This document shows positions 44,755 to 52,816 of a stretch of DNA of 64,000 bases, piece by piece. The stretch lies in the NCBI RefSeq assembly GCF_025151385.1, contig NZ_CP102287.1:1860001-1924000 (forward strand). The letters are read 5' to 3'. This DNA is from Hoylesella buccalis ATCC 35310. Lineage in GTDB: Bacteria > Bacteroidota > Bacteroidia > Bacteroidales > Bacteroidaceae. Numbering within the stretch: position 1 is the stretch's first letter; each line of letters starts with the position of its first letter. Position numbers and translations under genes: made by a program. The notes beneath the pieces were generated by a model, which worked only from the letters and a program-made list of their open reading frames with translations, did not search any database and was not told the DNA's origin.

Positions 44755-45183
44755 TCACAATAATTTCTTGAAATTCTGTTCGCTTAACCGGTTGATTTCT
44801 TCCTTGTAGTCCTCTAAATGTTTGAGGAGGATATTTTCGACATACATTCCCAGCGTCATTTCCCGCTTCCTGATGAAGAGGACAATCTCCGCCAGCTTAT
44901 CCTGCAATTCTTTGGAGATGTAGATAGCCTTTCGGTCAAACAAATCATTGCGGTGCATGAAGAGTGATACATAGTCTCCCTTGGCGACATTCCTGCGACG
45001 GGTACGAATGGGAGAATGGAATTCTTCCGCCGTTTCTTGGGGTACTTCAGTCATATCGTTTTTCTTTTCCTCGACTGTGGCTGATGCAGCCATCTCACTC
45101 TCTTTCTTTTTCATCGGGATACCCTGTGAAATCAATTCCCGAATGGCTACGGGATCGACCTTTCCTTTATTCTTCTCTGCCAT
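44755..45183 (-). CDS. traB: TraB (DUF3408) protein
   Basis: 142 residues. The C-terminal half (FDRKAIYISKELQDKLAEIV, then TLGMYVENILLKHLEDYKEE) is the DUF3408 signature, a ribbon-helix-helix-like domain after a charged linker. As partner of the ParA gene that overlaps it by 17 nt, it may act as a ParB-like DNA-binding protein; that is inference. Confidence 0.85.
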   Translation of the reverse strand: MAEKNKGKVDPVAIRELISQGIPMKKKESEMAASATVEEKKNDMTEVPQETAEEFHSPIRTRRRNVAKGDYVSLFMHRNDLFDRKAIYISKELQDKLAEIVLFIRKREMTLGMYVENILLKHLEDYKEEINRLSEQNFKKLL

Positions 45184-45949
45184 AATCTTCTGTTCTAATG
45201 ATGTTAAGAATATCTTCTACAAGTTCTTTCAATTTGCTGCCTCGCAAAAGGGTGCGGGAAGGAGGAAAGATGGTGGAACGAAACAGTGTCGCCCCATTAT
45301 CTGTCGCCTCTTTCTTATAGCGTGTCGTATTGGGGACAGCAGTCGGCAAAAGAGGAAGTCCCAATTCGGCAATCACTGTTTCGTACAGCGCATAGAGCGG
45401 TGTCTTCTCCCTGCCGTCCACCATGTTCCAGAAAAGGTATATCCCTTTATTCTCCGTCTGTGGATTGTCGGTGATGCCTGTCTTGATGACGGAGGCAAAA
45501 CTCAGGGTACTCTCCAACGAGATACGGTCTGCGGAGATCGGCGTAAAGATGTAATCCATTCCGGAGAGCGTGTTCACCACACCATCGTTGTTGATGGTGC
45601 CGGGCAGGTCAAAGAAGACGAAATCCGTATCCGCTTCATTCGTTTCCAGATATTCCCTGACTGTTTCCACGGCTGTATCTGCCGTTGAACATAGAATGGT
45701 GTATGTGGACTTAGACCCACCGGAGAACTGGGCGACAGCCAATTCCTGCAGCGATGGGTTGCGTTCCAAGCCTTGTGCATCACGCTGACGCATGGCATTG
45801 ATGCTGAATTGCGGATAATCGCAATCCACGACAATCAGATTATACCCGCAAACATAGTGCAGGTAACTTGCTGCCAAGACCGTGAAGGTCGTTTTGCCGA
45901 CACCACCCTTCTGAGTGGAGAAGGCGATAAAAACAGGTTTCTTTTTCAT
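45167..45949 (-). CDS. traA: TraA, ParA-family ATPase
   Basis: 260 residues. FSTQKGGVGKTTFTVLAASY is the deviant Walker A, VVDCDYPQFS switch I and FVFFDLPGT switch II. ParA-like proteins open the transfer operon in CTnDOT-type elements. The first gene of the leftward operon, it is preceded by a long structured leader and a promoter near 46350. Confidence 0.88.
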   Translation of the reverse strand: MKKKPVFIAFSTQKGGVGKTTFTVLAASYLHYVCGYNLIVVDCDYPQFSINAMRQRDAQGLERNPSLQELAVAQFSGGSKSTYTILCSTADTAVETVREYLETNEADTDFVFFDLPGTINNDGVVNTLSGMDYIFTPISADRISLESTLSFASVIKTGITDNPQTENKGIYLFWNMVDGREKTPLYALYETVIAELGLPLLPTAVPNTTRYKKEATDNGATLFRSTIFPPSRTLLRGSKLKELVEDILNIIRTEDYGREE

Positions 45950-46343
45950 TTCATTTTCTGTTTAATGGTTTTACATATATGGATGGGAAGGTGTATGCAC
46001 ACCTTGTTTTACTCCTCTGAAAAGGCAGATGGGGAATTGCCGCCATAAGGAAATGGATTTCCATGTGGGCATACCGCCGGAGGCTTTGATAAGGGAATAG
46101 AGCCTTACTTGGAGGGGGATTTCCCTCCTTGCCTAAGTATCGGAAAACATGACGGGGGATACACTTGCATACATCCTCCCGCACGTCTCCCATTGTACAC
46201 TTGTGCAAGTATATACGGAGCTGCTGCCCTATGCCCATTCTCATTCCTATTGCCATACCCTTGGTTGCCTGTTCAAGTAGCTACAAACAGGTGTTTAGAC
46301 TTGTGGAAGTTGGTATGCCCTCCTACCGGTGAACACCTGTCTG
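45950..46343 (-). promoter_or_regulatory. Long structured leader of the tra operon
   Basis: About 390 nt without a gene between the predicted tra start site and traA. It holds an 8-bp stem CAGGTGTT/AACACCTG (46288-46295 with 46332-46339) at the RNA 5' end, GGAGGG/CCCTCC (46121-46138), the near-palindrome ACTTGTGCAAGT near 46200, and AAGGTGT-ATGC-ACACCTT (45988-46005) close to the start codon. Leaders of this kind may be targets of element-encoded control such as the RteR small RNA of CTnDOT. Part of oriT may also lie here. Confidence 0.5.
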
Positions 46344-46349
46344 ACGGGG

Positions 46350-46357
46350 CAAATATA
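46350..46357 (-). promoter_or_regulatory. Promoter -7 box for the tra operon
   Basis: TATATTTG on the minus strand fits TAnnTTTG. It is divergent from the mob promoter at 46467, with about 110 bp between the two. Confidence 0.5.
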
Positions 46358-46395
46358 GATGTCTTTCAAGCTGTTTTCGCCCCCTTTTTACTAAG

Positions 46396-46434
46396 TGCGT
46401 ACTTGTGGCTTCGATTTGGTTGTTTATGGCTTCG
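46396..46434 (+). promoter_or_regulatory. Repeated motif between divergent tra and mob promoters (oriT or operator candidate)
   Basis: TGCGTACTTGTGGCTTCGA (46396-46414) contains TGGCTTCG, which recurs 21 bp downstream at 46427-46434. The same 19 bases occur at 43206-43224. Spacing by two helix turns suits a dimeric regulator; the place next to the relaxase operon also suits a relaxosome site. Confidence 0.5.
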
Positions 46435-46466
46435 TTGCTTGTAACTAACTTATACACAATAGGTAG

Positions 46467-46474
46467 TAACTTTG
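46467..46474 (+). promoter_or_regulatory. Promoter -7 box for mobABC
   Basis: TAACTTTG fits TAnnTTTG. No TTTG lies at the -33 distance, so an activator may be needed. A transcript from near 46482 would have a leader of about 255 nt before mobA. Confidence 0.55.
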
Positions 46475-46538
46475 CACCCAAGCGATGAGCCGGTGCATTG
46501 AAGGCATTAGGAGATATTCTTTTCGAGAAGGTAACGCA

Positions 46539-46670
46539 CCGTCCTTCGGGACGGATTTATTTGCGTCCGTGCAAATAGCAAGGTATGTCTTATGCTGCAC
46601 GACTTCGTTTTTGCAGCATAAAACCCTTGCTCTTGCAGAGAGCTGAAAAAACTCCGAAGTCGTTTTTTCT
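46539..46670 (+). ncRNA. Structured mob leader with possible pseudoknot and terminator
   Basis: In order: a UUCG-capped 6-bp stem (46539-46554), a 7-bp stem TATTTGC/GCAAATA (46558-46577), and a 9-bp stem TTATGCTGC/GCAGCATAA (46590-46598 with 46613-46621) closed below by GCAAGG/CCTTGC. The loop of that stem contains ACGACTTCG (46599-46607), the exact complement of CGAAGTCGT (46655-46663), which is followed by TTTTT. Loop and downstream strand can form a pseudoknot, or a competing terminator. It could be an attenuator or a small RNA of about 190 nt ending before mobA. Confidence 0.55.
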
Positions 46671-46737
46671 TGATAAGAAGAATGCGATGCCTCAAATGCC
46701 GGTGATGTCGTGAAACACTAAAATCCATAGTAAACAA

Positions 46738-47151
46738 ATGAGACAAAAGGAAATGAGGAGTATAAGCTCCAAAGAGAAGACGGAGAAGCGTGTTTCCGTT
46801 AATTTCACGCCTACCGAATTTGCACAATTCCTATCTATGAAGGAAGTGGCAGGTGTTCAGAGTTTATCGGCATTCATCAAGGCAAGAGTTTTCAACGAGA
46901 CCTTTCGGGTGATAAAAGTGGATCGCTCGTTGCTCGATTATTATCAGAAACTGACGACTTTGTACGGACAATTTCGCAGTGTCGGAGTGAATTATAATCA
47001 AACTGTAGTCGCTTTGAAAAGCAATTTTACGGAGAAGAAAGCCTTTGCGATGCTCGCCAAGTTGGAGAAAATGACACTCGAATTGGCGGTCATCGGAGGG
47101 GAAATTGTGCAATTAACCCGAGAATTTCAAGAGAAATGGTCGCAAAAATAA
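46738..47151 (+). CDS. mobA: MobA, relaxosome accessory protein
   Basis: 137 residues. EKRVSVNFTPTEFAQFLSMK is the ribbon-helix-helix-like start, and SVGVNYNQTVVALKSNFTEK is the phrase found in MobA/MobC-type mobilisation proteins of Bacteroidetes. It should bind oriT and help the relaxase. The stop overlaps the mobB start by 16 nt. Confidence 0.88.
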   Translation: MRQKEMRSISSKEKTEKRVSVNFTPTEFAQFLSMKEVAGVQSLSAFIKARVFNETFRVIKVDRSLLDYYQKLTTLYGQFRSVGVNYNQTVVALKSNFTEKKAFAMLAKLEKMTLELAVIGGEIVQLTREFQEKWSQK

Positions 47152-48365
47152 GTTACGGAAGCTCACTATATGGGGCATTGGCGTACAATGGAGAGAAGGT
47201 AAACGAAGGTGTAGCAAAGATCTTGGAGACGAATAAGGTGTTCTGTCCTGCCGATGGTGGGCATGATATTACTGCTTGCATGCAAGACTTTATGGCATAT
47301 ATGCCAAGCCAAATTCGCACGAAAAAGCCCATTATTCATATCTCCCTGAACCCGCATCCCGATGACAAGCTCTCCGATGAACAGTTCTCCGTCATTGCAT
47401 TGGAGTATATTGAGAAGATGGGTTATGGCAATCAGCCTTTCGTGGTCTATAAGCATGAGGACATAGACCGGCATCATCTACACATCGTGACCTTGGCAGT
47501 GGATGAGACGGGACGGAAGATTAACGATGGGAATAACTTCTACGCCAGCAAGCGTATCACACGGGAGATGGAGCAAAAGTATGGATTACACCCTGCCGAC
47601 AGGAAACAATTCAAGGAAGCGTTTCGCTTGCGGAAAGTCCGTCCCGAAGAGGGAAGCCTTAAAAAGCAACTGGTTTCGGTCATCAAACCGGCAGCCAAAT
47701 TCTACCATTGTCCGAGTTTCAAAGAATACCGAACCTTGCTTTCCACCTATAATATATGTGTGGAGGAAGTTAAGGGAGAAGTACACGGAAAGCCTTACAA
47801 CGGGCTGGTCTATTTTGTCACGGATGAAAATGGCAAAAAGTTTGGAAATCCATTCAAGTCCTCGGTCTTTGGGAAATCTGTCGGATATGAAGCCCTGCAA
47901 AACCGATTCAAGACTGCCAAAGAAAAGTTGAAAGAGAAACAGCTTGCACCTAAAACCAAGTGGGGCGTGGAACAGGCTATGAATCGTTCAGCCACAAGAG
48001 AGGATTTTAGGGATAATCTCCATCGCAAGGGTATTGATGTACTCTTCCGTGAAAACGAAGAAGGTAGGCTCTATGGCATCACCTTCATAGACCACAATAA
48101 CGGATGTGTGGTCAATGGCTCACGATTGGGCAAGGAACTTTCGGCGAATGCCGTAGCAGAATGGTTCGACCGTCCGCACCCCGAACTGTCCGATTCTATA
48201 CAGCAGAGTGAAAAAAGTAGTCTTTCCCAAACCTCGAACTCGGATGAAGACTCCGTATTGGGAGGTCTGCTTGACCTGCCGTTGGAGGCTCACGGTACGG
48301 ATTGGGAGGAAGAGCAGTTCAGAAGAAGAATGCAGCGTAAGAAAAGAAAACATCGTAAACTCTAA
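47136..48365 (+). CDS. mobB: MobB, relaxase
   Basis: 409 residues. The relaxase core spans about residues 1-200, with MVAKISYGSSLYGALAYN at the start and the metal-binding motif HEDIDRHHLHIV near 107. The C-terminal third is charged and ends in a basic tail (RRRMQRKKRKHRKL). It nicks oriT and stays bound to the 5' end of the transferred strand. The gap to mobC is 12 nt. Confidence 0.92.
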   Translation: MVAKISYGSSLYGALAYNGEKVNEGVAKILETNKVFCPADGGHDITACMQDFMAYMPSQIRTKKPIIHISLNPHPDDKLSDEQFSVIALEYIEKMGYGNQPFVVYKHEDIDRHHLHIVTLAVDETGRKINDGNNFYASKRITREMEQKYGLHPADRKQFKEAFRLRKVRPEEGSLKKQLVSVIKPAAKFYHCPSFKEYRTLLSTYNICVEEVKGEVHGKPYNGLVYFVTDENGKKFGNPFKSSVFGKSVGYEALQNRFKTAKEKLKEKQLAPKTKWGVEQAMNRSATREDFRDNLHRKGIDVLFRENEEGRLYGITFIDHNNGCVVNGSRLGKELSANAVAEWFDRPHPELSDSIQQSEKSSLSQTSNSDEDSVLGGLLDLPLEAHGTDWEEEQFRRRMQRKKRKHRKL

Positions 48366-48377
48366 AAACAACAGACT

Positions 48378-50393
48378 ATGTCACAACAAGAAGATGATTT
48401 GAGGGCACTGGCGAAAATTATGGATTTTCTGCGTGCCGTAAGTATTATTTTGGTAGTTGCCCACCTCTATTGGTATTGTTACGAAACCATCAAACTATGG
48501 GGACTGAACATCGGTGTGGTGGACAGGATACTGATGAATTTCCATCGCACGGCGGGGCTGTTCGGCAACATGCTTTATACCAAACTCTTTGCGCTGGTAC
48601 TGATGGGTCTTTCCTGTCTGGGCACGAAAGGCGTGAAAGAGGAGCACATCACTTGGGCGAAAATAGGAGCATTCATGGGCATCGGCTTTGTCTTTTTCTT
48701 CCTTAATTGGTGGATACTCGCCTTGCCACTACCCATAGAGGCGAATGCGGCTCTCTATACTTTTACGATAACCGTAGGGTATGTTTGTCTGCTGATGGCG
48801 GGACTCTATATGAGCCGGCTCTTGAAGAACAACCTGATGGAGGATGTCTTCAATCAGGAAAACGAATCCTTTATGCAGGAGACAAGGCTATTGGAAAACG
48901 AGTACTCGGTCAATCTGCCGACCCGTTTCTATTATCGTAAGAAGTGGAACAAGGGTTGGATAAACGTGGTCAATCCTTTCCGTGCGGTATCCGTCTTGGG
49001 AACACCGGGCAGCGGCAAGTCCTATGCCATCATCAACAATTTCATCAAGCAGCAGATTGAGAAAGGCTTTGCGTTATACTGTTATGATTTCAAGTATCCC
49101 GACCTCTCCACGATTGTGTATAATCATCTGCTGCATCATTCAAATGGCTATAAGGTCAAGCCGAAGTTTTATGTGATCAACTTCGATGACCCGAGACGGT
49201 CGCACCGCTGCAATCCGATACACCCCGATTTCATGAGCGACATATCGGATGCCTATGAATCGGCTTATACGATTATGCTCAACCTGAACAAAACGTGGGT
49301 GCAGAAGCAGGGGGATTTCTTCGTGGAGTCGCCCATCGTCCTCTTTGCCGCCATCATCTGGTATCTCCGCATCTTTGAAGGTGGCAAGTACTGCACCTTT
49401 CCGCACGCCATTGAGTTTCTCTGCCGCAAGTACGAGGATATTTTCCCGATACTCACCTCTTATCCTGAATTGGAGAACTATCTTTCTCCTTTCATGGACG
49501 CTTGGCTCGGAGGGGCGGCAGACCAGTTGCAAGGACAGATAGCCTCTGCCAAGATACCGCTGTCAAGGATGATCAGTCCGCAACTCTATTGGATTATGAC
49601 GGGAGATGATTTTACATTGGACATCAACAATCCCCAAGCTCCCAAAATCCTATGTGTGGGAAACAATCCCGACAGGCAGAACATCTATGGGGCGGCATTG
49701 GGATTGTACAATTCGCGCATTGTCAAACTCATCAATAAGAAAGGAATGCTGAAAAGTTCGGTGCTGATAGACGAGTTGCCTACCATCTATTTCAAGGGAT
49801 TGGACAACCTGATTGCCACCGCACGAAGCAACAAAGTGGCGGTTTGTTTAGGTTTTCAGGACTTCTCCCAGTTGAAGCGGGATTATGGAGACAAGGAAGC
49901 TGCCGTGGTAATGAACACGGTCGGGAACATTTTTTCGGGACAGGTGGTCGGTGAGACGGCAAAGACGCTCTCGGAGAGGTTTGGCAAGGTGCTTCAGAAA
50001 CGGCAGAGTATGAGCATCACCCGTAGCGACAAGACCACTTCCATCTCCACACAGATGGACAGCCTGATACCTCAGAGCAAAATTTCCACACTCACGCAAG
50101 GTATGTTTGTAGGAGCGGTTGCCGATAATTTCTCCGAACGCATCGAACAGAAGATTTTCCACTGTGAGATTGTGGTGGACAATGCGAGGGTGGCAAGGGA
50201 AACGGCAGCCTATCGTCCGATACCTGTTCTTACTGACTTTACAAATGAAGATGGAGAGGATATGATGGAACAGGAGATAAAGGCGAACTATGACCGTGTC
50301 AAGACGGAGGTGCGGGAAATCGTGGAGCGAGAGTTGCTACGGATAGCTAATGATCCCGAACTATCCAAGCTCTTAACTACCAAGAAATCATAA
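48378..50393 (+). CDS. mobC: MobC, TraG/VirD4-type coupling protein
   Basis: 671 residues with membrane helices between about 15 and 150, then an ATPase domain: Walker A VLGTPGSGKSYAI near 208 and Walker B VLIDELPTIYFKG near 460, followed by AVCLGFQDFSQLKRDYG. It brings the relaxase-DNA complex to the transfer channel. The usual third gene of the mob operon, full length. Confidence 0.92.
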   Translation: MSQQEDDLRALAKIMDFLRAVSIILVVAHLYWYCYETIKLWGLNIGVVDRILMNFHRTAGLFGNMLYTKLFALVLMGLSCLGTKGVKEEHITWAKIGAFMGIGFVFFFLNWWILALPLPIEANAALYTFTITVGYVCLLMAGLYMSRLLKNNLMEDVFNQENESFMQETRLLENEYSVNLPTRFYYRKKWNKGWINVVNPFRAVSVLGTPGSGKSYAIINNFIKQQIEKGFALYCYDFKYPDLSTIVYNHLLHHSNGYKVKPKFYVINFDDPRRSHRCNPIHPDFMSDISDAYESAYTIMLNLNKTWVQKQGDFFVESPIVLFAAIIWYLRIFEGGKYCTFPHAIEFLCRKYEDIFPILTSYPELENYLSPFMDAWLGGAADQLQGQIASAKIPLSRMISPQLYWIMTGDDFTLDINNPQAPKILCVGNNPDRQNIYGAALGLYNSRIVKLINKKGMLKSSVLIDELPTIYFKGLDNLIATARSNKVAVCLGFQDFSQLKRDYGDKEAAVVMNTVGNIFSGQVVGETAKTLSERFGKVLQKRQSMSITRSDKTTSISTQMDSLIPQSKISTLTQGMFVGAVADNFSERIEQKIFHCEIVVDNARVARETAAYRPIPVLTDFTNEDGEDMMEQEIKANYDRVKTEVREIVERELLRIANDPELSKLLTTKKS

Positions 50394-50434
50394 AAATAAG
50401 TGGTAATTTTCTTGGCTCAACAAGTGGATTTTTG

Positions 50435-50442
50435 TATTTTTG
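50435..50442 (+). promoter_or_regulatory. Promoter -7 box for the zinc-finger membrane protein gene
   Basis: TATTTTTG fits TAnnTTTG, with TTGG about 19 bases upstream as -33 box. The ATG at 50465 lies about 15 nt after the predicted start site. Confidence 0.5.
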
Positions 50443-50464
50443 AAGTCGTAAGAATTTGAATCAG

Positions 50465-50908
50465 ATGAATTGCTTTAATCACATAGAACAGCCGGCGATA
50501 GCCCGATGTTCCGATTGCGGAAAGGGACTTTGCCCTGAATGTGCAGAAAGGTATGTGCCGATACTTTGCACGCCTTGTTTTCAAAAGAGAAGACAAGGCG
50601 AGAAGTGGAGGAGCGTATGTAGTTTGTTACTCTTGGCAGCTCTGTTTGCCATAGGTTTCAAGTGGAACTTTTTGGCGACCAAAGGTTTTGAGGATATGCG
50701 ATGGATGTCCGGATATACGCTAATGGCGATATGGTCGGGCTATCTCTTTGTGGAAAAGTACATTCCTTATAAAATGGTAGCAGGGACAAACGGGCAGTGG
50801 ATAGTTTACTACATCCTCAAACTCCTCCTCTTTGTTGTCATCGGAGTCTTTACCGCTCCTTTTACCTGCTTGTGGGCAGTGTTCAGGGTCATAAAGGCTT
50901 TTCGGTAA
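50465..50908 (+). CDS. B-box-like zinc-finger membrane protein
   Basis: The ATG at 50465 is preferred to a TTG at 50456. The protein has 147 residues. A Cys/His cluster at the start (CFNHIEQPAIARCSDCGKGL, then CPEC and CTPC) looks like a B-box-type zinc-binding domain, followed by three or four membrane helices. Similar small proteins occur widely in bacteria with unknown function. It has its own promoter and could be read through into the DUF1016 gene 32 nt downstream. Confidence 0.65.
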   Translation: MNCFNHIEQPAIARCSDCGKGLCPECAERYVPILCTPCFQKRRQGEKWRSVCSLLLLAALFAIGFKWNFLATKGFEDMRWMSGYTLMAIWSGYLFVEKYIPYKMVAGTNGQWIVYYILKLLLFVVIGVFTAPFTCLWAVFRVIKAFR

Positions 50909-50940
50909 GAGGTACAAGCATACTATAAAGAAGAAAGAAT

Positions 50941-51978
50941 ATGAGTACGCACAATATACCGCTCACATCGGCGGAATACCTGAGTTTTAAGGAAGAGATA
51001 ACAAAGCGAATCCGCTCTGCACAGTATGAGGCATTGAAAGCCGTCAATAAGGAAATGATAACTCTCTATTGGGAGATAGGCAGACGAATTACCGAACAGC
51101 AGAAGGCTCTCGGTTGGGGAAAATCCGTTGTGGAAAACCTCTCACAGGACATACAAAAAGAGTTCCCGGGAATCAAGGGCTTCGGAGTTTCCAATATGTG
51201 GGACATGGCACGATTTTACGCAGAATATCAATCGAACGAAATTCTCCAACCATTAGTTGGAGAAATTAGCTGGTCGAAGCATATCGTTATTCTGACTAAG
51301 TGCAAGGAGACGCAGCAGAGACAGTTCTATATTCTGGCGACTAAGAAATACGGTTGGACTAAGGATGTGCTGATACACAAGATAGAACTGAAAACATATG
51401 AGAACTTTTTGCTCGGACAAAGCAACTTTGATACCACGCTGCCCGAAAACATCCGCAACCAAGCGGTGCTTGCCGTAAAAGACGAGTATATGCTGGATTT
51501 TATCGGACTGGGAGAGGAACATTCGGAATATGAGTTGGAACAGGCTATCATCAAGAATATCCGCTCTTTTCTGATGGAGTTCGGAACGGACTTTTCTTTT
51601 ATGGGAAACCAATACCGATTGGAAGTGGATGGCAGGGAGTACTTCATCGACCTGCTGCTTTACAACCGACGCTTGCAGGCAATGATTGCAGTGGAACTGA
51701 AAATCGGAGAGTTCAAGCCTGAATATAAAGGAAAGATGGAGTTTTATCTCAATGTACTGAATGATACCGTGAGGCTCCCGCATGAAAATCCTGCCATCGG
51801 CATTATCATCTGTAAATCCAAGAGCCGAACGATTGTAGAATATGCCCTCAAAACTTCTACAATGCCTATCGGGGTGGCAACATACAGCCTATCACCCGAA
51901 TTGCCGGAGGCATACAAGGAACTGCTTCCAACCTCAGAGGCTATAGCCCAAAAGTTGGAAGTGCTTATCAAAGAATGA
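50941..51978 (+). CDS. DUF1016/YhcG-family PD-(D/E)XK nuclease
   Basis: 345 residues. The N-terminal DUF1016 domain has YWEIGRRITEQQKALGWGKS and GFGVSNMWDMARFYAEY. The C-terminal nuclease fold has YFIDLLLYNRRLQ (catalytic Asp) and IAVELKIGEFKPEYKGKMEF (ExK). Its length matches YhcG-type proteins, which are frequent on mobile elements and near restriction systems and are often described as putative nucleases. Complete, with no partner gene nearby. A strong terminator follows 3 nt after the stop. Confidence 0.88.
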   Translation: MSTHNIPLTSAEYLSFKEEITKRIRSAQYEALKAVNKEMITLYWEIGRRITEQQKALGWGKSVVENLSQDIQKEFPGIKGFGVSNMWDMARFYAEYQSNEILQPLVGEISWSKHIVILTKCKETQQRQFYILATKKYGWTKDVLIHKIELKTYENFLLGQSNFDTTLPENIRNQAVLAVKDEYMLDFIGLGEEHSEYELEQAIIKNIRSFLMEFGTDFSFMGNQYRLEVDGREYFIDLLLYNRRLQAMIAVELKIGEFKPEYKGKMEFYLNVLNDTVRLPHENPAIGIIICKSKSRTIVEYALKTSTMPIGVATYSLSPELPEAYKELLPTSEAIAQKLEVLIKE

Positions 51979-51981
51979 ATG

Positions 51982-52017
51982 AAGGGAGATATTCCGAATC
52001 TGGAATATCTCCCTTTT
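51982..52017. terminator. Strong bidirectional terminator
   Basis: A perfect 14-bp stem AAGGGAGATATTCC (51982-51995) / GGAATATCTCCCTT (52002-52015) with A and T runs on the outer sides. It separates the DUF1016 gene from the convergent rteC remnant. Confidence 0.85.
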
Positions 52018-52020
52018 GAT

Positions 52021-52413
52021 TTACCGCTTCTTGAACTTGCCGCCTTTCAGGTCGCTCTCCACCATACGCTTATTGAGTTTCTCACGGAGTTCGTCAAGGA
52101 AATAAGTGCGGCTGTCATCTTTGCGACGCTTCATATTCATATATACGTTGTAGCAGTTCTTTATCTCTATCCCGAAGAGTTCGGAAAGGGCGTCTGCCAA
52201 TTCTTCCACGCCTATTTCTCCGTTGTTGATACAGTCGCAGGTGTCGAGAGCATAAAGGAGTTCCACTAAATCTGTCGCTTTGCCTGTCCAACGGAGATTG
52301 CTGACAGACTTCTGCGGAGCAGGGAACAATCCATGCAACCGCATATCTAGCAGTTTCAGTTCTGTGTCAATGACAAAGAGTAACTCCGATACATTTTTCC
52401 CCCATTTCGACTG
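52021..52413 (-). pseudogene. rteC: rteC remnant (C-terminal fragment)
   Basis: The frame is open for 130 residues up to an in-frame TAA at 52414-52416. The segment NLRWTGKATDLVELLYALDT, then INNGEIGVEELADALSELFG and RTYFLDELREKLNKRMVESD, is the C-terminal winged-helix part of RteC, the regulator that activates excision genes in CTnDOT. Full RteC has roughly 200 or more residues, and its conserved N-terminal half is not found upstream in any frame. An ATG exists at 52344 that could still give 107 residues. The lost half lies toward the cargo, so cargo insertion or deletion may have broken it. Confidence 0.75.
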
Positions 52414-52816
52414 TTAATCCAGTTCTCGCGTGGATAATCTGCAATTGAAATCGAGTGTAATGCAAGGTTCTAAATAATGAACATACTTTTCTCTCTGTGG
52501 CTACGAGCTTTAAGATTTCTCTTATTAAGCAAGCAGTAGCTTTCGTTGTATTTTCAGAGAGTAGCATTTTAAAAGAGTTCTTTTTTACGAGTCTTTTCAT
52601 ATTCCTAATCTATGAATGGTTTTACTATTCTTCTGAAAGAGTAAATACATCTGAATAACATTGAATAGTCAAAACAGATGATAGAGCAAGAGATATGAAA
52701 AGAAGATTCTCATCAGGTGTTATCTTCGTTGCCCTTTTAATTTACGGGCAAAGTTCATATGTTTTATTGAGACAAAATATCCGTAAAAAGTATAGTGATA
52801 CCCCTGTTAAGTTGAA
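52414..52816. other. Junction between rteC remnant and uptake cargo
   Basis: About 400 bases without a convincing gene. A 77-residue minus frame (52367-52600) shows no family resemblance. A small stem TTGCCC/GGGCAA lies near 52733-52755, and a lone GGGGTA site in minus orientation (52799-52804, preceded by AACA) lies just beyond the AraC stop. This is where the cargo meets the element backbone; no terminal repeats or target duplications were seen. Confidence 0.5.

Noticed and set aside
44981..45688. 235-residue plus-strand open frame
   Set aside because: Antisense to traB and traA, which have firm motifs.
52367..52600. 77-residue minus-strand frame between rteC remnant and AraC gene
   Set aside because: Considered as the missing N-terminal half of RteC, but it is in another frame and shows none of the expected RteC N-terminal pattern.
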